From contig WOFQ01000028.1 in NCBI GenBank assembly GCA_012184525.1, forward strand, positions 62,001 to 126,000: 64,000 nucleotides of DNA, given 5' to 3'. The notes under the pieces are model-generated. The model saw nothing but the letters and a program-made list of their open reading frames with translations, searched no databases and was not told the DNA's origin. This DNA comes from Xenoacremonium recifei (Eukaryota; Ascomycota; Sordariomycetes; Hypocreales; Nectriaceae). Below are positions 19,102 to 30,025 of the stretch, in pieces (the stretch's first letter is position 1; every line of letters starts with the position of its first letter). The position numbers and the translations under genes are program-made.

Positions 19102-22100
19102 TTATTTACCACTTCCACTGGCATACCCCGGACCCCCCTTGGCCTTCAATATGCCCACCTGTCGGTCGTGCTCACTTCGCAATTGTTTGTCCCCTGTCGG
19201 GACCAGTGTCTTGTCTTCAAGCTCCTCAGCCAATGCTGGATCACCAACCCAGAACTTCTCACGACTGCCCTCAATACCCGGCGGTGGACTAACAGTCGGC
19301 GGCGAGATGGCCCGGATCATCTCGTCAGGCCACAGAATGCGCCTCGCCTCCTCCTCCGTCAACGGTGGCTCTTCGATGTCCTCGGTAAGAGTGACGGTAG
19401 GTTTCACTGATGAGTCTGCGCGTGGCCGGTCGACTGCTGTTTGCCGAGGCGTCGTGGGAGATCCAACGCTAGCCGAGTAAGTTGGAGAGGCCTCGTTCTG
19501 GTGTCGCGCCGACTGCGCGGGGCTTCCCGTCCGGATCCTCAGGGGATCGGTCGATCTGCGCAGATCCGGGCGCGGGGAGACGAATGAACCCCTGCCAACC
19601 GATCGATTGACTGTAGATGGCGCGATTGACGAGTACAGGCTCATGTCGTCCTCATAGTCAGAGTAATCATCTTCATCGTAGTCGTCTTCGCTGTGAGTTG
19701 TCAGAGCATCAGCATCATCCGCCCCCGGATTCGCCTTGATGTTATCCGACTCCGTCTTGAGCACCTTCTCCTCCGCATTACTGATGCTCAGGGGAATCGG
19801 CTGTCTCAATGTCCCGGCCCTCTTGCGGTCCATTCGCAGGATGTTCCGTATTAGGAAGAGCTCGTGTTTCTTATAAGTTTCGTAGAATGCCCGGTTTGTC
19901 ATCGCGACTGCGTGGATATCGTCCAGATCATCGATCTCGCAGAAGATGCGTAGCCGAACTTTCTCGGGGAACTCAGTGGCCACAGTGTAGTTGCTATCGG
20001 CAGCGGCCATGCGACCCAGGCCCGTGGCCAGTGTCTTCTGAGGCTCTCGTTCCCGGTGCTTTGAGAGAGCCCAGCCGTGGCTCTTCCCGCTAATGTCGAA
20101 TAGTGTCAGACCCGAGACACTGTTGTAGATATCGTTTACTGCAGCCCGGAAGGCTGGCCCTGGATCGCAGACACCTCGATGTACTGGGGTTTGGGAGCTT
20201 GGGATTCGTCTTAATGCATCGACAATCTGGGCAAGGCTCCTAGGCTGTGGCTGCGCCTCGGGAAGATGTGCTAGGGCATTGGGCTGCATGACGTGAGTCA
20301 AGAGGTTCATCTCGTTGTACACCAACATCAACCATCCCAGATTCGTGGCATCGCACCAGTGGCTGCCCTTGGGACATCTTGGTGTGCTTGTCAAAACCGT
20401 CGTCGAAATAGATGGCACAAGGTTGCCCCGCGAGTCTTGCGTTGGAGGCTCCAATTGCTCAGGGGTGCGCGGCATCGAAGGTCGAATGTAATCCTGGAGA
20501 GTATTGACACAGCAGGCGTTAACCTGGGCCATCTTGGCGCACCGAACAGCCCAGATCTTTTCCTTGATCTTCTGTGGCCAGGGTTTCGTGTTGAGCTCCT
20601 TCTCGTCAACAAGGTTAAGGATAGCCGTCTTGGACATGCGCGAGAAGAGCTGGCGCAGACCAAACGCGTAACTAATGACCAACAACCCGTCTGGCATATC
20701 GTCGGCGCCCTTGTGCATCCACTGCGGCAACCATCGGTGCTCAACCACAAGTTCCAGGGGAGAAGTGCTCTTGTATCGCATACAGCACTCGGCTATAGCG
20801 ACAAACTGCTCGAAACTGAGTTCCCGGGGCACCTTGTCGTTGTGCATATGGGCGGCGTGTAGAAGAATCTCAAGGGATCCTAGCTGGTTAAGCTCCCGCT
20901 GTGGCATGCGATACAGCTTGGCCTCGGATCCGTCCTTGCAGATATACTTGGTGGGTGGGGATGGCAGTTGAGGAAGAATGTCCTCATCATCGTAAAGATA
21001 CAGGCTACCTGAGTGGCCTGAGAACATGCGAGCAAAGATGGGAGACGTCTCAGCCAGCATGTGGGAGGAAACACGGAATCGCAGGACCGGATCATTGCCG
21101 GTAGAGTCGATAGTAATGTTGGAGAACTCGAGAATGCTGTCGCCACGGGGGTTGATGGCGTACTCTTGGATATCCCGGTCAGGCGATATGCCTGACTCGC
21201 CCGATTGCAAGAGATGCAGAATATCGCTGAGCTCCTGTTTGACGCTCATATAGTTGCGGAATCGAATCTCATAACGTGGGAACTACTACCGTTAGTTTGA
21301 GCTCTGCAAAGGCAAGAATCGCACGCACATATTGGGGATCTGCCGACATGACTCTCGTCACGCTCGCATTCCGCATTCGATGGACTGCCTCCTTGCGAAA
21401 TCGCTTGTTCGCAAAGAGCAAGTCCACCATCTCCTGCGTCGCATGCGGCTCGTACGTCCGGTACGTGTCGGCCAGACTGGTCTTGAAGTTGTCCGTCAAC
21501 GTCTCAAGGCAGTTTTTCCAGTCCCGGATCACACCCAGCCACGAGTCAGTCGTCGGTACGGGAGCACCCTTGCCCACGCTTCCCGTCACCACCTCGGCCA
21601 GACTCCTCCCGCTGAATGAGCTTCGGGTATCATACAAAGCTCCAGGGCTCTGAGGCGACTCAATAGACGAGTCTCGACGGGCCATGACCTCGGAGGCCAC
21701 ATCGCGAAGACGCCGCAGCTCCTCGTTGAGGATGACACGGCACAAGCTGGAGCATTGGTCCTTGATCTTGCTGTACTCCTTGTATGCGGCATCGACGTGG
21801 TTCGGGCCGGAGGGCGCAGAGCGCATGCGCTGAACGAGGGCATGCAGCTGGCGGAAGCTGGACTCGGGGCTGTCGAGCAGAACGTTGGAAGCACTGCTGA
21901 GCTCGGGGGACCTTGTGCTGAGCGGTTCGTAGGTCTCGGAGCCGTCTTGCTGGTGTCGCTGCTGTTCGTTAGCATGCTGTCGGGACCGATGTGGCGGCCG
22001 ACTTGCCCCCTTATCCTCCTTGGGCCTGCGAATGCGGAAGCGCGGCCAGATCTTGTTCGACGGCGTGGAAGCCGATGTGGCCTCGCTGGGAGTCCTCGTG

Positions 22101-22111
22101 ATCATATTCAT
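19102..22111 (-). CDS. BTB/POZ protein with F-box-like segment (about 984 aa, two exons inferred)
   Basis: Two minus-strand frames lie only 19 nt apart: 22111-21271 and 21249-19102. A GTAGTA donor at 21289 and a CAG ending at 21235 define a 55-nt phase-0 intron joining them (exons 22111-21290 and 21234-19102, 985 codons with stop). The first part is helical with a Ser/Pro-rich N terminus. The second starts with a BTB-type fold (ITIDSTGNDPVLRFRVSSHMLAETSPIFARMF, about residues 305-345). Near residue 700 is an F-box-like segment (FPEKVRLRIFCEIDDLDDI, then AVAMTNRAFYETYKKH). After it come an acidic stretch and a Ser/Pro-rich tail. Such proteins are usually substrate adaptors for ubiquitin ligases, which is an inference here. 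The branch site is weak, so two separate genes remain possible, though 19 nt is too little for a fungal promoter. Confidence 0.65.
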
Positions 22112-22134
22112 GTCGGTCGTCTGAGAGCGAGGGT

Positions 22135-22176
22135 TCAAGCCTCGGACAATGGGAGAGCGTTGTGGGGGTACAGCAT
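22135..22176 (-). other. Upstream ORF (13 codons) before the BTB gene
   Basis: ATG at 22176 to TGA at 22135, ending 23 nt before the ATG at 22111. It lies in a CT-rich leader and could reduce translation of the BTB protein. Transcript data are lacking. Confidence 0.4.
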
Positions 22177-23679
22177 CGTCGCCGGGGGGGTCGATGTCGG
22201 GAGCCGGGGCTCAAGACGTTTGTGATCCGTCGTGTGAATGTGCGGTGTCGATTGCCGAGTCTCAATCCGTGCGATTGGCGCAGGTGTCGCGAGATGACGC
22301 TGGAGGTCGATCGTGAGGCGTTGAGGGGATCGGCTGCGGGAAGGCGAGCGCAGACCCTTGACTCGGAGTCGACTCAGACAGAGCAGGAGGAGAAACGGCT
22401 GGCTGGTCTGGTTCAGCGCGGGCTCAGCTGGGCGCTCGGCATGACATCTGACGGGGGGGTCGAGACGGAGTCGGAGAGAGAGAAGACTAGGACTAGAGGC
22501 CTCTGATGGCACACTGTGTGGCGGGCGATAGTCGGAAGGATCTGGATGAGCGGAAGCCAGATGACACCCTCCTGCAGACGGGCAGACGGTGAGGCGTTGC
22601 AGGTTGCAGGGGGTCGATGGTCGGTGAGAGAGGTAATTGACAATCCGGCTTCTGCGGAAGAATGAGAGTGCAAGAGTCGTTACCGAGAAGATTCCGAAGA
22701 ATCCTGAAGAGAAGAGGGTCTTTGCGGGCACGCGCGTGAGGAAATTGCGGGGGAGGCTGGGGAAGATTTGGTGGGAATGGAAGGAACGATGGGGGAGCGA
22801 CGGTCGGGGCCGGTTCTCCGTGTGATGTGGAAACGGCACGGAGCAAGACACCACCTGAAGTTCAGTATTAGACGGAGTTGTGACTGAGGTGAGGGCAATA
22901 TTCTTTCGGCTCTTTTTCAATTTCAATAATTGAATGCTGCCTGCACTTTATTTTCGTCATGCATCCGCCTGGCGGTTTCAGCTCAGCGCTGCCTGTATGT
23001 GCTACCAGGCTGTGCGTCTATAATAAGCGACACGCTGGAGTATCTAGGACTTTTCGTATTGCGACGCAGCTCCCTGATTCGCTTCTAGCCTCGTAATCCT
23101 GCTGACTGATTGCATACAGTCTCGTAACGGCACAGCAGGCTTCAGTCGGCATACGCCAGTTAACTCTAACCGTCAGCCTCAAACAACTCACTGTCTTATG
23201 CATGTCTCATTCGGTGAGTCTCTTTCTTATCGGGTATACTCCAATGAATGCACCCCGCCCTCCTACCCTGCATGACTCTAGGCTCCCATATAAACGCGAT
23301 GCTGATTCCCCAGACTGTCCCTTAAGTTCCCACCCCCGGGTTTTATTTCAGCTCCCCAGATTTGGAAGCACTCCAGAAGACATGGGGAAATCGCTTAATT
23401 ATCACGATAGCGGAGATTGAGTTGGGTTGGTGGACCAAACGTTGGCCCCGTTGCGGCTCTCCACCGGGATGACACTGACTTATTACAGCTGAATTGTAGA
23501 CTCTGGGATGAAATGTCAAGGTCTGATTGGATTATAAGAGTTGCAAGCAATCATAGATCTATTGAAAAGCGAGGCTCAGAGGACAGAGGAAATTCGAAAC
23601 CTTCTCAACTCTCGTGATAGTCACAGTAAACACCACCACATTTCATCGCAAGTATCCCCATGCATACACAACCCACCCA
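22177..23679. other. Leader and promoter of the BTB gene; no gene seen
   Basis: From 22177 to about 22926 the minus strand is strongly CT-rich, like the untranslated leader and promoter of fungal housekeeping genes. A long frame there (Ser/Pro/Arg-rich) looks like composition, not coding. From 22930 to 23680 no gene was recognised. Confidence 0.5.
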
Positions 23680-24708
23680 TCACAGCTGATCCTCATACAC
23701 AAACACCATCCTCCCACTCTCCTTCCTCCCCCACGCCTCCTCAATCTCCCCCATCGGCAACGTCTTCACCTCCCCCATCCTCACGCCCTTCAAAACGCCC
23801 ACCATGCCCGCCATCTCCGCGCCCAGCTCCCGCGGATCCCACGACCCCGGCCCCGCGCCCCGGAGCGTCACATCGCGCGCCCGCAGCACCGCCGACGGCA
23901 GCTCCGCCACGGCGCCGGCGATCCCCCCGACTTGCACGTACGTCACGGCCCGGCGCGTGCGCGTGCCGCCGAGGAAGGCCGGCATCCACGGCCCGTAGAG
24001 GTAGTCGAGGATGACGTCGGATTCGGCGACGGAGGAGAAATCCGTCTTGCCGGGCTCGGTGAGGACTACGTAGCCGTCGAGCCCGAGATCCTTCATCGCG
24101 GCCTCGTTGCGAGCAGCCCCAAAGACCTTGGATGCGCCGAGCTGGCGCGCGACCTTGATTGCCATCTGGCCGCTGACGCTCGTCACGCCCAGGATCATGC
24201 AGTTCCATTCGCGGCTCTCGCCCGCCTTGATAAAGTCCACGCGCTTCTTCAGCGCCATCCAGCTGCTCATCACCGGATTGACGAGTCCGGCCGCCATAAC
24301 AGGATCAACGTCCTCCGGCAGCGGCGTCGTGTCGCTGCGCTTCACATTCACGAGCTGCGAGAACGAGCCTCGTCCGCCGCCCAGGCTCGCAAAGTAGATC
24401 TTCTTGCCCGTGGCCACGTCGGTGCCCACGCCGTCAACGCCCACATTGTGCGGCACCGCCCCGGACGTGTAGTGCGTGCCCGAGGCCCGGCTCCGGACCA
24501 CCTGATGCAGGCCGGCGGCGGCGACCCGGACCTGGACTTCGGCGTCGGAGGCGGGAGCTGGAGGCTCGGGCACCTCGACCTGCTTGGGAGCCTTGCCCCA
24601 TTCGGTAACCTGAACGCCAAGCATGTTGCTGAGTCTGGGAGTTGTAATTGTGGTTTTGAGAGTAGTTGTAGTTGAGAAAAGGCGAGTGTGTCTGAGAATG
24701 TGTTGCAT
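23680..24708 (-). CDS. Medium-chain dehydrogenase/reductase, quinone-oxidoreductase-like (342 aa)
   Basis: This is a single exon. A medium-chain oxidoreductase fold is recognisable: an N-terminal substrate-binding half, then the Rossmann segment with MILGVTSVSGQMAIKVARQLG around residues 165-190 and the adenosine-binding FGAARN. The structural and catalytic zinc cysteines of alcohol dehydrogenases are absent, placing it with the zinc-free quinone-oxidoreductase or enoyl-reductase type. Such enzymes reduce quinones or activated alkenes with NADPH; the substrate is unknown. The first ATG gives a Thr/Arg-rich, acid-free lead of about 28 residues, like a mitochondrial targeting sequence; the ATG at 24624 (LGVQVTEWG) is the alternative start for a cytosolic form. 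GTATAAA about 57 bp upstream of the ATG fits a TATA box. Confidence 0.85.
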   Translation of the reverse strand: MQHILRHTRLFSTTTTLKTTITTPRLSNMLGVQVTEWGKAPKQVEVPEPPAPASDAEVQVRVAAAGLHQVVRSRASGTHYTSGAVPHNVGVDGVGTDVATGKKIYFASLGGGRGSFSQLVNVKRSDTTPLPEDVDPVMAAGLVNPVMSSWMALKKRVDFIKAGESREWNCMILGVTSVSGQMAIKVARQLGASKVFGAARNEAAMKDLGLDGYVVLTEPGKTDFSSVAESDVILDYLYGPWMPAFLGGTRTRRAVTYVQVGGIAGAVAELPSAVLRARDVTLRGAGPGSWDPRELGAEMAGMVGVLKGVRMGEVKTLPMGEIEEAWGRKESGRMVFVYEDQL

Positions 24709-24764
24709 TGGAGAGTCTGAGTTGGAGATGATGAGACAGAGTTCAGCCCGGGCTCTCCCCTCCC

Positions 24765-24771
24765 TTTATAC
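24765..24771 (-). promoter_or_regulatory. TATA box of the oxidoreductase gene
   Basis: GTATAAA on the minus strand, 57-63 bp upstream of the ATG at 24708. Confidence 0.55.
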
Positions 24772-25880
24772 TCATCGACCCCTCTCTGTGCCTCGTCCTT
24801 GCAATCTTCTTAGCTCCCAACAAGCTCTAGCTGTCCATGCATACATACGTGGGTTGCATCGCTTGTGCCGTCTCGACGTCAGCTTCAGCGCCAACGCCCG
24901 CTGCCAGGCCGCACGGAATAGGGTAGATCGGCAAGTCTCCGTCGGCGAATCGGCGGCCCACCCAAAGTCCGGCTTACTTTAGACGCTCGCTCGACAGGAG
25001 AATCGGCCATTTTTACTAGACCCGGCAACGGCCGTTGCAGAAAACGCCTGCCGCCTGGATAGGGCTGAGATTAGCTTTTGAGACAAGCCTTGCAGACGGG
25101 GTAACGGCCAATCTATTTTCGAGTCGTATCAAGAGTCGTCATCGTGGTTGACGTTGCTGACGACGGACCGGACTATAAGTCACCCCCTTGACTACTCCGT
25201 TGGTAACCCAACTCTTTAGCCTCAAACACCGTCCACGTATTACAATCACTCGAGTCAGCATCCCATTATTCATTCAAACTCATTTATTCATTTTATGCTC
25301 CTTATACTGGCCCATGCTTTTAATGACGTCCATCTGTCTATCCTTGTCCCCATCCCTTCGGCCATTCAAGGCCTGGCTTGCTTGTCCCTCCCGTCCTGTG
25401 ATTGATGGCTGATGGCTGTCATCGCAAATGCATCCGCAAAGTGTATACATGTATATAGAAAAACGCCGTGCCCGAGATGCCAGATGTGGTGTGTGTGTGT
25501 GTGTGTGCAAAGTACGCGGCGCTGCCCTAGAATCCCAATGAAGCCTCCTGGCCATTCGCACTTTCACGTCGCTGTCCTCCGTTCGCTTTGCCCAATCTCA
25601 GTGGATCGTCCTTTCACGCAGATGAAACCCGCTGCGGGCAATAAACTGTTCCCGCTGATGCTTTCGAAATCGTACACACGCTTTGGCTCACGGCCTCGAC
25701 ACAAGCCCTGTCTAGGGCACTGAGAGCGTCTTCGCTTGAAAACCGCGCTCCTCGTCCACTGTCAACATCATGCCTCCGCCCATCATCCTCATCCTATCCA
25801 AAAACTCTGCCTGCATGTGTCGACCAGTCAAACAACTGTGGACTAGGATCCGGGCATCCACCATCAGTTGTTGCCACCTC
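24772..25880. other. Intergenic; 3' region of the poly(A) polymerase gene
   Basis: No gene was recognised. A (GT)n microsatellite of about 10 units lies at 25488-25507, probably in the 3' untranslated region or spacer. Confidence 0.5.
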
Positions 25881-28800
25881 TCAACCTCCCTTTCGCTCTG
25901 ACTCGTTCTTCGGCAGCGGTTCGGCATGAGCTTGCTGAGCTGTGCCGTTGGATGCCTTCTTCTTGCCTTTGCCAGCCTTTTGCCATCCTCCGTCACTTTC
26001 ACTCTTGGCCCCACGGATATGGCCATTCTCTCGAGTGCCATTGACACGCTGTGTTTGTGAAGTTGACTTCTGTGCTTTTTGGGTCGAGAGCTTGACGGCT
26101 TCTGCAAAGTTCTGTACTCGATCGCCTTTGGGGCTGTTGGGGCTTTTGGGGCTCTTCTTCGGCTCATCTGTCTGTCCCTTGACATCCACCGAGTTTTGTC
26201 GTTCCCTGGCGGAGCCGTCAAACTTGCGTACCACCGTAGGCGAGGGCGTTCGCGTCTCATATACCGGAGACAGGTGCGCCATCTCAGGTCCAATGGGGTT
26301 GCTGATCCGGTTCTCGGCGATTGCCAGATCAAGGGGGGCAATAGCACCACTATGCTGCTGTCGAGACATCAAACGCTGGCGAGTCGAAGGAGACAGCCGC
26401 GATCCTGTCATGGGGACCGCTTCCTGGCGCAACATGGGCAGATAGAACCGGCTCAACCAGTCGATACGGTCTCGGAAAGACGCGTCATCGCTCAAAGGTC
26501 CAGCTGGCAAATGCTGCGCATTTAGCAGAGGGTGAGTGCCGTTAGCAATCACCGGCGGCCGGTTTGGCAGGCTCGGATTGGCTTCTGGCAGAGTCTGAGG
26601 CCGAGGAGCATCAGAAAAGCCCACGTCCATGTTGATCTGTAGCGGATTGTCGTAGCTCATCGACGAGTCCTCAGACGCGATGCTTTCTGTTTCTGACGGT
26701 CTCTTCGGGCTTGCAACTACACTCGTCTTAAGTCCTGAGCCATTAACCACCAACGGACCTGACGAGGGCTTATTTTGGCTTCCCGGAAATGGTGCGGAGG
26801 TCAGGGGAGCCGAAGAGGTCCCTACCGAGAAGGCTCTGGAGTGGCCGAGCGGCGAAGGGGAGCGTGACGCGCGACGCATCCTGCGATCCAGTATCGTCTG
26901 TGGCAACTGTTCGGTCGACAATCGACGCCGACTGGGACTAGAGGACTGGCTATTCAGGTCGCCGAAAGCGATGCTCGCCGACGACTGCTGTTGACTTTGT
27001 CGGGGGCTGGAGTTTTCCGACAAAAAGTATCCAGAGGCCTTGCCCTCCTCGGAAAGGGGAGATTCAGTCTGAGCCTTGGGGGTCTCATCGAAGTCGGTCT
27101 CATCCGGCATGAAATTCGGCATCGCGGTACCATTCACATTCCTCGTCGAAATGGCCGGGATCCCATTCACGGCTGGGTTCGTGAAGAACGTCGGGGTAGG
27201 AAGTGCTGAGGACGGCGATCGAGAAGCTGGTTGTGAATGCGAACGCTGGGCACTGTTTGATGCCCTCTCCGAGTCCGCGTTGGCCGTCGACCGCTGCAGA
27301 GGCCGGCGAAACTCCTGGCTTGCCGAGCTTGTAGCCGCGGGCGAGGACGGGTAAGTGAAGCCGACACCTGGCGGGAAATAATGCGCAAAGTTAGGCATAC
27401 CAAAGATGTTGTATAAGTCAGGTCGAGGAGGCGCCGTGAGCGGTGCATTGTCAAACGAGTTCGTCCTCGATCGCTCTGCCGACTGTGGCTGCGGCGTTTG
27501 CGACTGCGACTGCTGTCCGGCACCTGGAGTTGTCGGCATCCTTTGTTGTCCCATCGCCTGGTGCTGCTGCTGTATGAAAGCAGGCGACTGGCCGTATAGC
27601 TGCTGGTATTGAAGACGCATGTTCTCCTGGATGGCTATCTGCTGCATAAGATCCTGCTGTGCTTGTGCTGCATACTGGTACTGAAGTTGGTGTTGCATCC
27701 AGAGGTCCTGGGGCGTATTTATGGGCTGCATAAACACGCTGTTGGCGGTCGTCGCGTCATACGAAGTAGGCACACTCGAGGAGGCTCGTCGGTTAGAGTT
27801 TCCGCCCCTGTGGAAGTTGCCGTTGCTATTGGTGTTATGGCGGCCTCCGCGATGGTTGCCTCTGCCGCCTCGCCCGGTGTGTGTTTGTGAGGAGCTCCTG
27901 AGCATGGCAGGTCGTGGCTGTTGTGGTGGTCTAGACCACACGCGCTCCTCCTCCTTGGGGAAGACGTACTGCTCACATGCCTCCTCGAACTTGCCTTCTG
28001 AGATCATATCAAAAGCCCTGCGTAGCTCGAGATGCAGACCCCGGAATGAGTATTCATCGGCCGTGTTGCCCAGATTTCGCCCCGTGTTGAAAGGTTCCTC
28101 GACGCATAGCTGGTTGTTGATGCCATAATTCCACTTCTTCTCTTGCTTGGTCACGTACTTTCCAAGCCTGACCGACAAAACATGCTTGTTAAAGTCGAAC
28201 TCGTGCGCGTAGAACCGAAAGAACTGAAATAAGAGCTCTGCGGTCGACGATTTGTTCTTTTTTCCGAATCCCGAAATTTTCTTCAGGTCGTCCGCAAATT
28301 CGCTCGACGTTCCGTCCGGCTTGGGCAACTTGTGAGGCAGCTGATGTAGGCTCGGCAGCACAGGGGGGGATCGGAGCTGGAGAAAGGCAATGATCAGGCA
28401 GATCCACGTGTAGGAACTCAAGGTGCCACCAAAAGCTTTGACGGTCAGTGACAAGTTACTAACGAAAAGGTTCCGAGACATACCGGCATCATTGACGATC
28501 CTCCTTCGGGTCCAATACTTGATGATCATTGCCAATTGACGGACGCGGTCATCAGACTCGACGTATGTTCGAACCATGCGAGTATTTTCGAGAGCAAGGG
28601 TGTTGTTGACGTTCATGTCGCAGGCTAGGCCCAGTTCAGGATCCCAGATCTTCACGATGGGCACCTTGGCTGCTGAAATACAGACAACCTTTTGCATCCC
28701 CTCTGCCGTATAATTAGCAATTTGACTTTCACAATGCCTGAAAACACTTACTCTTGGCTAAAAGATCAGCTATCATGCAAACGTCCTCCATGGCGCGCCA

Positions 28801-30025
28801 GGATGTGGCAATGCAAATGTCCACTATTCAAGTCAGATGCGGGTTTCAAGAGGCCATGTGAAGACATACCATCAGAGTCATCGGAACATAGCAAATTCCC
28901 CGAGGATCCAAAGAGGTGCACGCGTATATTGTGGCCCGGCCACTCGTCGTTAAAGATCTTCTCCAATTTGAGAACCAGCTTCTTCCGGTTCTGCTCGACC
29001 GCGTCGGTGGGCAGGAGTCGGTCGTACACCTCGCGCATATCATTCGCCAATTTCCGCTCGTCATCCTCGGAGAGCTTATTCTTCACCGTCTTAAGGTCGA
29101 GTCGCTCGAGGGGATCCGATCCCACCGAGTACGGTATCCGCCTCCGTGAGTTGATCTGGGCCGTCTCGTACTTGCAGCCACCTAATCGCGGGGGCAGAGG
29201 CCGTAACGATGGGAGCCCACTAGTCTCGGAGTAGGCAGAGCGAGGGGAGTGGTTGTTGGTGGCGGTCGGGGAGGGTTCGCGATCTTCAAACGAAAACTGG
29301 CGAGCGTGTTGGTGCGGTGTCGAGGGCACGGAACTCGAGTGAGACTGTGAGCTGTGATCTGACCGATGCGGCGCAGGTCGACGCGGGAGATTTCGCGACG
29401 ACTCGCCGTCGTGGTTGTGCTTGTTATTCTGCTTAGCGGCCATCTTGCCGGACGTTCCCGTCTCCTTCGAGGTCATGACGGAGCGGTTCTTGTCCGAGTT
29501 TTGGTGTGAGCGGTTCCCATGACCTCCGCCGTTGCTGTTCCCCTTGCCTGCGGAGGTGTCCTTGAGCGACACTTTGCTGGAGGATCGCGACCGGGGGGCG
29601 GCCTGGATGTGGGGGGCCGAGACGACGGGTGGCAACGGGGGCGTCTGAAGGCCTCCTCCGCGAGTTGGCGAGATGAGCTTGTTGTAGTGCAGCAGCTGGG
29701 CGTGATATATGTTGGACTGCTGTGGCAGGAAGAAGGGGAGGAAGTCGGGGAGCGAGTGAAACTGCTGCGGTTGAGGAGTGGCGGCCGCGTCGGGGATATG
29801 GGAGAGGGAGAGCGAGTGAGGCAACGAGACGCCCTCGAGCGGTGCTGGCAAGGCGGCGGCGGGAGCAGCAGCAGCGACAGCGGCCGGAGTGCTCGGCGAG
29901 GCGGTCGCCGCAGCTGTCGAAGCCGTCGCCGAGGACGAGGGCGGCGGCGCAGTCGAGGTGGACGAGTTCCAGGCGTGCACGGGATAGGGATGTTGAGGTT
30001 CGGCCGCCGTCGTCTGGGTGTCCAT
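25881..30025 (-). CDS. Non-canonical poly(A) polymerase / terminal nucleotidyltransferase, Cid1-like (1333 aa)
   Basis: The inferred exons are 30025-28870, 28823-28752, 28702-28484 and 28435-25881, with introns of 46, 49 and 48 nt (1334 codons with stop). Residues 1-300 are Ala/Ser/Pro/His-rich low complexity. The catalytic nucleotidyltransferase domain starts near residue 330. FGSSGNLLCSDDSDVDIC carries the Gly-Ser motif and the Asp-x-Asp metal pair; the first intron splits the valine between the two aspartates. The third acidic residue is probably in LGLACDMNVNN. The central domain continues with YTWICLIIAFLQ, and the PAP-associated domain lies near residues 600-640. An RGG-rich RNA-binding stretch (GRGGRGNHRGGR) lies near 670, followed by a long Gln/Ser/Pro-rich tail. 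Relatives add A or U tails to RNA in decay or regulation; which tail is made here cannot be told. The large tails exceed the usual family size. Confidence 0.88.

Noticed and set aside
22177..22926. 263-codon minus-strand frame rich in Ser, Pro, Arg and Leu
   Set aside because: It lies in CT-rich leader sequence and shows no protein features; composition explains the open frame.
23614..24675. 353-codon plus frame overlapping the oxidoreductase
   Set aside because: Antisense shadow; the minus strand has the clear Rossmann domain.
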